Shown in pieces: positions 1 to 8,883 of a stretch of DNA of 36,068 nt (position 1 is its first letter; every line of letters starts with the position of its first letter). A program made the translations under genes and the position numbers. The notes beneath the pieces were generated by a model that saw only the letters and a program-made list of their open reading frames with translations, was not told the origin of the DNA and did not search any database. Location of the stretch: NCBI GenBank assembly GCA_018136815.1, contig JADDIW010000023.1:1-36068 (forward strand), given 5' to 3'. The stretch is from Isochrysis galbana. Taxonomy: Eukaryota > Haptophyta > Isochrysidales > Isochrysidaceae.

Positions 1-179
1 GGAGACTGGCGGGGCGGGGCCGCCCGCGCGAGGACGGGCGCCGCCGCGTGGCGTGCGCTCTCCGCTGCGATTTCCGCGCGGCGGCTCGCCAATCGAGGCA
101 GGGCCCCCGGGGAAACAAGACGGGTGGGGAGCAGGATTGGGGACCGGTGGATGAGCACTGCCCGCCGATGCCGCCGCAG

Positions 180-3100
180 GTGCTCCAGGAGATGGCGCGC
201 AAGCAGCATCCGTACATCGTGAGCCTGCATCAGTCGTTCCAGGACGACCTGCACCTCTACCTGGTGATGGACTTTGTGGGCGGCGGCGACCTCTTCGCGC
301 TGCTCGAGAAGCGCGGCCAGTTTCACGAGTCGTGGGCGCGCGTCTACGTCGGTGAGATCGCGCTGGCGCTGCAGCATCTCCACGAGGAGGGCATCCTGTA
401 CCGTGACCTCAAGCCGGAGAACGTGATGGTTGCGCTCGACGGCCACCTCAAGCTGACCGACTTTGGCTTCGCCAAGAAGCTCGACGAGAAGCTGATCACT
501 CGCGGCAGCTGTGCGCGCCGCCTCCGCGCGCCGCTGCTCCCGGCCTCGCCCATGCCCTACGCCCCGGCCCCGCTCGCGGGCGAACTCCACCCATTCGCGA
601 CCCCGCGCCCGCAGGCGTGGGTACTCCCGAGTACATGGCGCCCGAGCTGCTCACGCGGCAGGAGTACGGCGTTGGCGTGGACTGGTGGACGCTCGGCTGC
701 CTTCTCTTCGAGATGGTCACCGGCAACAGCCCCTTTGCCGACCGCGGCCTGCAGCAGCTCGTGCAAGATGTCACCACGACCGACCCATACATCCCGCGGC
801 GTATCTCGCCGGATTGCACGCAGCTGATCCGTGGGCTGATGAAGCGCGACGCCAGCCTCCGCCTCAACGGCCGCACGATGCGCGCCGAGCCCTTCTACCA
901 GGGCTTTGACTGGGACGCGCTCCTGCGCAAGGAGATCCCGGCACCCTTCTTGCCGACGGCGGGGGACGCCGAGGACGACCTCGCGCCGAACGCCGAGCAG
1001 TGCGCGCGCCTCCAGGTCGGCGCGCACGCGGTTGGCGCGCACGCGAAGCGCCCACCCCTCTGCAGCGGTCCGTGCGGGCGCAGTCGGCGGGCGCGCACGC
1101 TCCTCACGCGCCTCGTACCCGCCCTCCTGCCCGTAGTCCGAGTTTGGCGATGAGTGGTCGTCCGACACTGTTGACCCTGCCGCTGCCGTGTCGCAGCGGC
1201 AGGTGCCGGCCGACCTGAACGAGAGCACAGCCGTCACATCGCTGGCGCTCGAACTCACCGCCGACGGCACCATCTGGCGCATCTCGCCCAGACTCGTCCG
1301 CCTGCTTGGCTTCACGCACGTGCAGAGGCACACGCTCTTCGGCCACAACCTGCTCGAGGCGCCTGAGGAGTCACCGCCGTGCATTGCCGCGGAGACGCGG
1401 CAGAGTTTCATCGCCGCCTTCACCGACACGCTGCGCCGCGTGGGCGGGGCCGGCGGCCGCTCCCTCGAGCCGAGCGTGCGCCTGAATGACACGCCAATCC
1501 GCGTGCTTCGTCCTGGCGGCAAGCCGCCGCTCCACCTGATTTTCGCCTTCGAGGAGACGTCCAAGCTGACCGACCACAGCGTGGCGCTCGTGCCCACGCA
1601 TGAGGCGCATGCGGCCATTACTGTCACGTTTGTAGACGTGACCCTCGCCGAATCGGCCAAGCAACTGGTGCGCCGGCGGATCGAGCTCTCGTTCAATGAC
1701 AAGGCGGCCGATGGCGCCGTCGCCGAGCTCTTCTCGCCCTCCTTCGCCTTCAACGCAGCCGGCACGCAGCTGCCCGCCCGTGCCGACAGCGCGTCCAAGC
1801 AACCTATCCAACGCTACCTCGAGCGCCGCGAGCTGCTGGTCCGCGCCTTCCCAGACTTGCGGTACGATGTCATCGACCAGTCGTGCGTGGACGAGCGCGT
1901 CGTCACCTCGTGGACTTGGTCGGGCACACACTCTGGGCCGCTGCACTTTGAGGTCGACGGTGAGTTCGTCGACATCGCTCCTACTGGAAGGCGAGTGCAG
2001 ATGACTGGCGTGAGCGTCGACCTCTGCGCTGCCGGTGCCATCGTCGACCACGCCACATATTTCGACGCCGGCGCCATCCTCCGCCAGGTGCGCCTTAAGG
2101 ATGGCGGCTCGCCCGGGCTCGCAGACGCCCGTGCCTCGGACGACGTGGCACCTCCAACGATCTCGAGCAAGCTGATGCCGTTCCATCGGGCCACCAAGCA
2201 GCTGATGGACAAATTCTACCTGAACAAAGTGCTCGCGCTCCTGGCCACCTCGTGTAACGACCTCGGCTTCGCAATTTGCCGCAAGGGCCTGCCTCCTACA
2301 CCCGCAGACCGTGCTGCGTGCCAGCTCTCTGTGGCGATCAGCTCTGCCGGCTTCGCCCACGTTCTCGGCCTCGAGGGCGGCGATCATTCGGGGCTCGGCC
2401 TGAAGCTGCTTGACTACCTGCGCTCGATGGCCCTGACCTCCATCCAGTCCGATGCGACCGAGGCCGTCGAGGCGCTTCATGACGCGGCGATAGAGGGCCG
2501 GCCGCGCATGGAACTCGTGACGGTGTGCCGGGGCGACGCGCCTCAGACGCTGATCGTGAGCCTTGCGCCGTTTGCGCACGCCGGGCTGGAGCTTGTCGCT
2601 GTCGTTGTCATCGCCGCCAGCACCGACGGCCGGCGACGTTCCAGCTGCACCGCAAATATCACACGCGGCGACCAAGGCAAGGAGGCCGACACGGCCGCCA
2701 GCCACTTCGGCTGGCAGCACGAGTTGCTCGACAACCTCTCCTCCCAAGCCGGCGCCCACCTTGGCTTCGGGCACGAGGTCCTTGCAGCCGCGGTGAACGC
2801 GTTTGACACGGTGGGCTTCTCGCTCGGAGCGGGCAACGTGGCGGGAGTGCCTCTGACGTGGGTGTCTGAAGGCTTCGTGCGGCTGACCGGATACTCGCGC
2901 GCGAGCATCCTCAACAAGAGTTGCAAGCTACTGCAGACGGATGCGAGCGACCCACATGCCATTGTCCGCCTGCGTTCTTGCATCCAGAAGGGCTACGCGG
3001 ATCGCGTCACTCTGTACAACCAGACTCGCGACGGCGTCGGCTTTTGGAATTGCCTCTCGATGTACCCTAGCCTCTCGGACAATGGGCACGTCCTTAAGCA

Positions 3101-3365
3101 CTGCGTCGCCGTGCAAGTGCGCATGGACACCTCCGTTTACATGCGTCTCGTCGAGCTTCAGTGTGCAATCGCGCAGCTCTCAAACAAGCCCTCGGCCGAC
3201 CTCAATGGCACGGCTTCCCTCTTGCGTTCGCTCTCTGCACAATCAACGGTCAATCGCGAGCCGTCCTTCCTCGTACGCGCGAGAAGCTTTTTGAAGCATG
3301 CGCGCGCCCTTCCCAAGCGTCGCCACTCCTTCCATGTAGTGCACCCCAACCATGCATTTGAGTGA
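180..3365 (+). CDS. AGC Ser/Thr kinase fused to PAS-like, SnoaL-like and LOV modules (5' end outside window)
   Basis: Probably a signal-responsive Ser/Thr kinase. The window edge cuts the gene, so the glycine loop and VAIK lysine are absent. Proposed exons are 180-510, 615-1015 and 1137-3365 (986 residues, stop at 3363). Removing 511-614 (GTGCGCGC...GCAG, phase 1) rebuilds the activation-loop motif CVGTPEYMAPE, which strongly supports that junction. Kinase landmarks are YRDLKPEN (catalytic Asp 405-407), DFG at 459-467 and an AGC-style tail around FYQGFDWDALLRKEIPAPF. The second junction (1016-1136, phase 0) is inferred; without it the kinase frame stops at 1151. Exon 3 encodes a PAS-like segment (about 1230-1640), a SnoaL/NTF2-like segment (about 1650-2085, with AFPDLRY and MTGVSVD), a weak second PAS-like segment (about 2160-2615) and a LOV-like domain (about 2800-3130) with the candidate flavin-adduct Cys at 2922-2924. 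Phototropins have LOV before kinase; here the order is reversed. The alternative is two adjacent genes. Confidence 0.7.
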
Positions 3366-4154
3366 AGGCGGGGAGGGAAGGGGGGGGGGGGGGGGCACGT
3401 CCAGACGCCGCCGAAGATGTCCGACGCGGCTGGGAAGCCTGCCCATAAGTTGTCCTCATGCTTGCCGATACACCGCCTCGTCCGCCGACCTCGGCCATCC
3501 AGGACCCCCTCCCCCTCTCTCCATTTCCACACGCCTAACCCCGCTTCAAGGCCTGACGACCGCGTCCGAGACGTACGCGTATCGCGTGCGAAAGCCACAC
3601 GGGCGATGAACTCGGGCGATGTTGAAAGACCAGGAGGACCTGCTTGTCCACGCATCCATCACGCCATGCTCTGGCCTTTTTAGTTGACACAACGCTCCCG
3701 TCTTGTGTCTTTTTCGATATGGCGTGTGTGGCCATGAAGAGACCAGAGGGAAAGTTGCGCGTTGATTGACCAAAGGGCATCGATTTGTGTTGCCCTAGCC
3801 CATGAAAGTCCCTCTCTTCATTCTTCCTTCTTCTAATGCTTCTTTGCCATGTTTCGAGCTTGCGACACACACTTGCCCTCGCCCATGAAAGTCCCTCTCT
3901 TCATTCTTCCTTCTTCTAATGCTTCTTTGCCATGTTTCGATCGAGCTTGCGACACACACCGCTTCCAAAGTGGTTCATGTTGCTACTGCCCATTGAAAAT
4001 AAAACTCAACACCAGCCCCCCTGTCGCATTCGCGATGTCTCAGAATAAGTGTTGCGGGTAAAGGGGGGGCCTTGTACGCTTCCTCCTCGTATGTTCCGTT
4101 TTTAGGTTTTCCCGCGCGACCCCCTCTCCGTCGCCGCGCCCCGGTTCCCTTCTC
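3366..4154. other. intergenic region with poly-G run and a short tandem repeat
   Basis: No gene is supported. A G run starts near 3380. The stretch holds the 83-bp tandem repeat listed separately and, at 4022-4044, a 23-base string that recurs exactly at 27881-27903 beside another retroelement fragment. The part after about 4020 may therefore be element-derived. Confidence 0.5.
3791..3960 (+). repeat. two-copy tandem repeat, 83-bp unit
   Basis: Copy 1 is 3791-3873 and copy 2 begins at 3874. The copies are nearly identical through CCCATGAAAGTCCCTCTCTT and TGCCATGTTTCGA. Copy 2 carries a four-base duplication (TCGA) near 3940. No coding potential is apparent. Confidence 0.9.
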
Positions 4155-4450
4155 GGTTGCGCAAACCCGTAGTCTTAAAGACTACCGGGTTGTCTTCGGG
4201 GGGGGGGGGAAGACAACGGAAAATGTCTGCCTCCTTTGCCGCCTTCTGAGCAACGGTCGAAGCCTCGCCGATCTTCCCCAAGGTTCGCTCCCTCCCCCCG
4301 AGGGTCTCCCCTGTCATCTCCCCGCTTGGGGTGCCCAGGTTTGCCCTGACAACCCACTAAACAGGGCGCACAAGTCATAGGGTCAGGGGGGCTCGGCGCC
4401 CCCCATTGCGCGTCGGCGAGATCCGATCGTCGGGGCAGTCCGTCCGAGGG
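4155..4450 (-). repeat. left arm of a ~300-bp inverted repeat (retroelement 5' region)
   Basis: This arm is almost the exact reverse complement of 5294-5593. Each arm contains a G- or C-run and the hairpin GTAGTCTT/AAGACTAC (here 4169-4185). Read on the minus strand it follows directly from the MERA-type 5' segment at 4451-4820, so it looks like the continuation of that element copy. Confidence 0.9.
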
Positions 4451-4820
4451 CCTAGTTTCTAGGACTAGGACGGAATTTTTGTCCGCAGGGCGAGAGGGGC
4501 CTCTGCCATAAGGCATGCCCAATGGAGAGGTGGCTGCTGATGCCTGACGTTTGTGGGAAGCTGCCAGCAGCCTGCTGCTCCCCATGGGGGAGTCCAACAT
4601 GGCTGCCATGAGTGTTGTGGCCGGGGCCACGGGCCGTGCGGCGCGACCGGAGTAATTAGACCGGAGTCGCACACACCTGCTCGGCCTCTGTGTGCGGACG
4701 CGGCCGCTTCATCAGCGGCTGCTCCATGGGCACTGGGGGGGCGCCCTCGGTGGGGGGCCCGAAGGAGAGGGGAGCCGCGTCGGCGCGCTCCATCGCGTCT
4801 AAGTATAAACTTAGTTGAGC
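4451..4820 (-). mobile_element. 5' segment of a LINE-family element, copy A (terminal hairpin plus ORF1 start)
   Basis: Read on the minus strand, a hairpin (4799-4814; stem CTAAGT/ACTTAG, loop TTAT) is followed by five bases and then ATGGAGCGCGCC at 4793. The ORF begins MERADAAPLS. The same block occurs at 5961-5999 (MERAPTAPLS) and 27462-27495 (MERAGVTPLS). A further hairpin (CCTAGT/ACTAGG, 4451-4469) separates this ORF from the left inverted-repeat arm. The segment is rich in short perfect palindromes. It is 5' material only and has no reverse transcriptase. Confidence 0.75.
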
Positions 4821-4824
4821 GCAA

Positions 4825-5289
4825 CTAGCTGAAGACAAAAAGGGACCTATGCGAATGGTGTATCGCCGGAGGTTTGTGAAGACGATTGTGCCATATTGGG
4901 GAGCCCTGTGCCCCTTCCCGCGTGTTAGTCTCCCTAAGGAAATTTATCTTTCTGAAGTTTTCGAGTGCTAGTTTCCAAAAGGTCGGGAGGGTGTTGTTGC
5001 CCCGAATACTAGCCGTGAGGCTTTTCGCGTCGACTTTCGAGAATACCGCTGCTCTGCCCAACGGGGTGCGGCTGAACCATTGATCCAATACCGTTTTCCA
5101 TTCTGCCTGTGACGGGTTTAGATACCTGACAATCCATATCGCTTGGAGCGCTCGCGTGTGTTCAATCATAGGGAGTAGTCCGACCCCCAGAAGGGGCCCG
5201 TCCTCGTTCGCCCCCACTCTCGGGTAAGTCGGGCAAGTTATCCATCTTCTGCTGTCTTGCGAGAAGCCTAGCTCGTCGGCCTGTGCCAT
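4825..5289 (-). pseudogene. LINE ORF2 fragment downstream of the RT core
   Basis: The minus-strand reading from ATG 5289 contains HTRALQAIWIVRYLNPSQ, EWKTVLDQWF and LPTFWKLALENF. These resemble the region after the palm/thumb in LINE ORF2 proteins, where a 'KAL.LSWI.RLL....W' stretch is common. There is no YxDD box and no endonuclease. Its end runs through 4822-4848, which matches in the opposite sense an ORF1 stretch at 6605-6631, so the locus is rearranged. Family assignment is by resemblance only. Confidence 0.55.
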
Positions 5290-5293
5290 TGCT

Positions 5294-5593
5294 CCCTCGG
5301 ACGGACTGCCCCGACGATCGGATCTCGCCGACGCGCAATGGCGGGCGCCGAGCCTCCCTGACCCTATGACTTGTGCGCCCTGTTTAGTGGGTTGTCAGGG
5401 CAAGCACCTGGGCACCCCAAGCGGGGAGATGACAGGGGAGACCCTCGGGGGGAGGGAGCGAACCTTGGGGAAGATCGGCGAGGCTTCGACCATTGCTCAG
5501 AAGGCGGCAAAGGAGGCAGACATTTTCCGTTGTCTCCCCCCCCCCCCCCCGAAGACAACCCGGTAGTCTTTAAGACTACGGGTTTGCGCAACC
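5294..5593 (+). repeat. right arm of the ~300-bp inverted repeat
   Basis: This is the reverse complement of 4155-4450 with few differences. It contains a C-run (5536-5550) opposite the G-run of the left arm and the hairpin GTAGTCTT/AAGACTAC at 5563-5579. With about 840 bp between the arms, single strands could fold into a very large hairpin. It appears to be a second, plus-oriented copy of the same element segment. Confidence 0.9.
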
Positions 5594-5945
5594 GCTTGCG
5601 GGTTCCAGTGCTCAGCACGCGCTCGACCCGGTTTCTCATACATCCGTGGGTGAGAACTCGTGAGTCGGCACGTTGCGCTGGATGAGAAGCGGCTTGCTCA
5701 GCCCGTTTCCGTGTTCGCTCGTTTCTAGACGACTACGTTCCTTAAATTCATTGTTGACAGGCTTAATGTCGGTGCTCAGCATGCTCATACCCTGCCCCCC
5801 CACCCATTGTTTGCTGGTAGAAGTGCATATTTCAAGGTTTAGAGCATCTGATAGAAAACTGTGCTGGATGAGGAGCTCTAGCCTCTAGCTTGAATGAATG
5901 AGCAGGATGAACAAGGCTACAGAGTCCCAATGAGTAGGGGTACAT
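5594..5945. other. intergenic, nothing recognised
   Basis: There is no supported gene or repeat beyond the flanking element. It is less GC-rich than the coding regions. Confidence 0.4.
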
Positions 5946-5960
5946 ACCTTAGCGCACACA
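5946..5960 (+). repeat. target-site duplication, 5' copy
   Basis: ACCTTAGCGCACACA occurs here and again at 8699-8713, exactly flanking the element between them. The preceding T is also shared, so the duplication may be 16 bp. Confidence 0.9.
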
Positions 5961-5982
5961 TAAAACTATTGTTATAGTTTTA
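5961..5982 (+). promoter_or_regulatory. 5'-terminal hairpin of copy B
   Basis: The perfect 9-bp stem TAAAACTAT/ATAGTTTTA has loop TGTT and starts exactly at the element boundary, three bases before ORF1 ATG. Equivalent hairpins with different stems sit at 4799-4814 and 27462-27477. It may protect or present the RNA 5' end, or affect translation initiation; the function is inferred. Confidence 0.7.
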
Positions 5983-5985
5983 GCG

Positions 5986-7246
5986 ATGGAGCGCGCGCCG
6001 ACCGCTCCCCTCTCCCAGCCCCCCGCCGCCACGACGCCCCAACGGGGCCGCCCCAAACCGCCGGAGCCGAAGCGCTCGCAGGCCTCTGCCCCACCAGACA
6101 CCGACGTCGACATGGCTCCGCCACCCTCGCCTCCACACCAGCCCCAGAAGCAGGGAACAGGCCGTGCCCTGTTCCCTGCAGAGCAACAGAGCCAGCAACG
6201 GGCTCAGCCGCCCGGCTCCACCGTCTCGCCACCCAATCAAGGACTCCCCATGGTGGGTGGCAGCATTGCTGCCACCCCCATGGTGGTAACTCCTACCAGC
6301 AGTGCACCCCTCGGGGGCGGGCACTTGACACAACAATCAATCCTTGGAGCCTTTGCTCCCACCAACCAACCAACAACCCATGCGCCCAAGTCGTATGCAG
6401 AAGCCACGCATGGGAGCAAACTGAAGGAGCCAGCCCAACAAGCTCTGAAGCAGCCAGCCCAACAACAACCGCAACAGCTGTCGCGCAAGCGGGCCGACCC
6501 ACAGTCGGACCCCAAAGGGACTCCTACCAACACCACCCAACTCGCTCCCCCTCCAATGGATGAAGAAGAGGAACCCGAAGACACACCCTTTTTCATTCAG
6601 CTAGCGCAACTAGCTGAAGACAAAAAGGACATTAAAAGTGAGGATGTAGCCACGTTCATGAAGTTTCTTCTCTCTAGGCTAGAGGGCCTAGATGCCACGC
6701 CAGACGGGATGGACAAGGGCCCAAAGGGCCCATGGATTTTCTACGTCGATGACGATGCTCACGACCAATTCAAGGCCGCTTATGGCGACAAACTTCAAAC
6801 GGTACTCTCGGGAGTCCCGCACGCATGAGTTTGGAGTCACCTATGGCACGATAGCCGACTCAGCACCCCGCAAATCTAGCGCTATCAGGTCCTCTCTCAA
6901 AGAGGTCGCCACCTACATCGTGTTTCGCATTTTCGACCCGATTAAGGCATACAAAACTAAAACTCGGCATTTGGCTAGTGCATTGGAGCGTGAAGGCTTC
7001 CATGTCCTTAGGGGCAATCAACAGCGAGTCAAGACCACGCTCGAAGGGATCACTAAAGTAGAAGCCGGTAAACGTCCAATTTGGCACTTCTACGTATACA
7101 CAGACACCACCGCCCTGGGCCATCGCTTTCCCCGGACCTTCCACGTGACCCTCGATGACGGGGAAAACTTCAATTTGGACTACGCGGTACACCACAGACG
7201 AATGTGCGGCATTCTTGCCGGACGGAGAAAGATGGATACGCCATAG
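5986..7246 (+). pseudogene. LINE ORF1-like reading frame, frameshifted
   Basis: The first frame (5986-6828) is 280 codons: a Pro/Gln-rich N-terminus, a SYAEAT motif of the kind seen in many LINE ORF1 proteins, an acidic DEEEEPEDTPFF stretch and a folded-looking end. Near 6812 the frame shifts and coding resemblance continues at -2/+1 (RTHEFGVTYGTIADSAP to about 7190). The YVDDD string around 6740 looks like a reverse transcriptase box but lacks the palm context. Perfect hairpins within the frame include 6150-6179 (12-bp stem), 6248-6283, and GGGCCC/GGGCCC at 6717-6731. An RNA-binding role would be the family expectation. Confidence 0.55.
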
Positions 7247-8397
7247 AGGTAATTACGTATCGGTAGGCCCCTTTCTCAAGTCGTGGGAGAAGATATCCGA
7301 ATGGTCTAGAGCAAGGCTTCTAGAAGCCACCTCTAACTATATGGACCTTCTTAGAAAGCATGCGACATCCCCACCCCCCGCTCCGGAGGAGCACGAACTA
7401 GCCCCGCAAGAAGATCCAGACGCACACGATCTAGGAGACCTTCTTGTGGACAAAGATCATAATTACTATTTGAACCGGAAGGGCGACTACCACGAAGTTA
7501 TGCTCAATGTAATGGGAGAACCCCATATCTACAAACGGATCAGCCCGCAGCTACTACCCAACGAGCTATACACTCCGCTGAAGTGGGGACGAGCGTACGA
7601 CGGGCCAGCGGATACGGCGTATCCGATACCTCAGGAATACACACTCAAAGGCACGCATAAAACGCTAGAAGAGATAAACGTCAAGGCCTTGACTAAAGCG
7701 TTCCTCGCGATGAGGAAAACGAAGGCACAAAAATCCACACTAAGATGGGAAAAGAAGTTACCTGTCCTCTCGGGGAAGTGGAAACAAGTATCGCAACTAT
7801 ACAAGTATAACTTTCTGACACCAAGGGCCAAGGGACTCCTATATGCACTTCAAACACGTTTTACACAGGAGAATAGCTACGGCGAATCGTTTTGCTGACG
7901 ATCCAACATGTCGCTTTTGCGGCATAGCTCCCGAGAGTTCCACGCATTTAGCCTCCTGTATCGCGACGGAGCCCGTTTTCGAATTCATAGAGGGACTTTT
8001 AGGGATTAACCTTAGGCCGGGATCTGAAGTAGCCCAGCGTCTTTTCTGCTATCAAGTGGATAGACCGCATCCCTCCTCGGGATACTTAGGTATCCTGGCA
8101 TGGAGGTATATCCTATCGGACTTCTATAACGTACAATACGGTAACGCGGACGGGAGGTCCGCTAAGTCGATCTTAAGAGCGATCCTTGCGAGATACCACC
8201 TACTAGTAACGGCGAAAGTCGGATTCTTTCAGCGACTAAAGAAACAACGAGAAAATATGGGGCTACACGCCCCGAGCAACAAACATATTAAGAAAATGAT
8301 AAGCCCTCTCTACACGGTGGACAAAGACTTCAACCTAGAAATATCGGAAGACCTCCGGCAGGCGGCGGGAGGTCTGGATATGCGCAACATCGCCTAG
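7155..8397 (+). pseudogene. LINE ORF2 C-terminal region with zinc knuckle, frameshifted
   Basis: Two overlapping frames (7155-7898, 7843-8397) form one coding stretch with a shift near 7843. The join runs from LTPRAKGLLY into MHFKHVLHRRIATANRF. A zinc-binding motif follows (CRFCG...STHLASC, CxxC-HxxxC type, about 7911-7960), typical of the zf-RVT region after LINE reverse transcriptases. The segment WRYILSDFYNV is shared with the minus-strand fragment at 29278-29991 (WRYIISDFYKV), showing that the two belong to one family. No RT core lies upstream. Confidence 0.7.
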
Positions 8398-8698
8398 AGT
8401 AGTTTAACCTCTCTTAATAGAGACCCCAACGGACAGCAAGAGGGACGCTAGGAGATATAAGAGAAGGAAATTCAAGCCGAGCCGGAGCAAAGGAGAAGCC
8501 ATAGTCTCCCGCCCCCTTCTCTCCAACCCCTGGCCGAAGCAGCGCGCGCGGTCTCCCCGGAACCAGCTTCTCCGCTAAAGAGGGAACTGGGGAAGGGGAA
8601 GGGGGTTGTTAGGGGTTAAGGGTGGGCGGTAGGGAGGTCCACAAGCACACTGCCTCATGTCGCACATGTAGCGGAGATTTTTAAGAAGATTTTTTTTT
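8398..8698 (+). other. 3' untranslated tail of copy B
   Basis: Non-coding stretch between the ORF2 stop and the target-site duplication, ending in a run of T. No poly-A is seen on this strand, which is unusual for an L1-like tail. Confidence 0.5.
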
Positions 8699-8713
8699 AC
8701 CTTAGCGCACACA
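8699..8713 (+). repeat. target-site duplication, 3' copy
   Basis: Identical to 5946-5960. Confidence 0.9.
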
Positions 8714-8761
8714 CCGCCTAGCCGCCTAGTGCGCTCTTTTCCTAAGTCTTTGTCTATCTCG

Positions 8762-8883
8762 CTAAACTGAACCTTTCCTTCCTTGCCATCAGGTTAAGGC
8801 AGGAACAAGCTTGCTGAGTGTTTTTCCGTCTCTAAACTGAACAATTCTTTCCGTGCCATCAGGTTAAGGCAGGATCAAGCTCG
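8762..8883. repeat. imperfect tandem repeat, 70-bp period, overlapping the end of the TPR gene
   Basis: Copies at 8762-8813 and 8832-8883 share CTAAACTGAAC and GCCATCAGGTTAAGGCAGG. The second copy contains the stop codon and last codons of the minus-strand gene that ends at 8859, so the duplication copied the 3' end of that gene into its downstream region. Confidence 0.85.

Larger units (their letters stand above)
5961..8698 (+). mobile_element. internally deleted non-LTR retroelement, copy B, with target-site duplication
   Basis: The boundaries are fixed by the 15-bp direct repeat on both sides. The first base is also the first base of a perfect hairpin, followed by GCG and ATGGAGCGCGCG. 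The element encodes ORF1 (5986 onward) and, after frameshifts, the C-terminal zinc-knuckle region of ORF2 (to 8397), then about 300 bp of untranslated 3' sequence ending in a T-run (8690-8698). No endonuclease and no reverse transcriptase fingers/palm are present, and at 2.74 kb it is about half the usual size of a complete LINE. It is likely a non-autonomous derivative, mobilised in trans. Confidence 0.85.

Noticed and set aside
557..1798. 413-codon frame antisense to the kinase gene
   Set aside because: A shadow of GC-rich coding sequence on the opposite strand.
6735..6755. YVDDD string resembling the reverse transcriptase YxDD box
   Set aside because: It lies in the ORF1-like frame with no fingers/palm motifs before or after.
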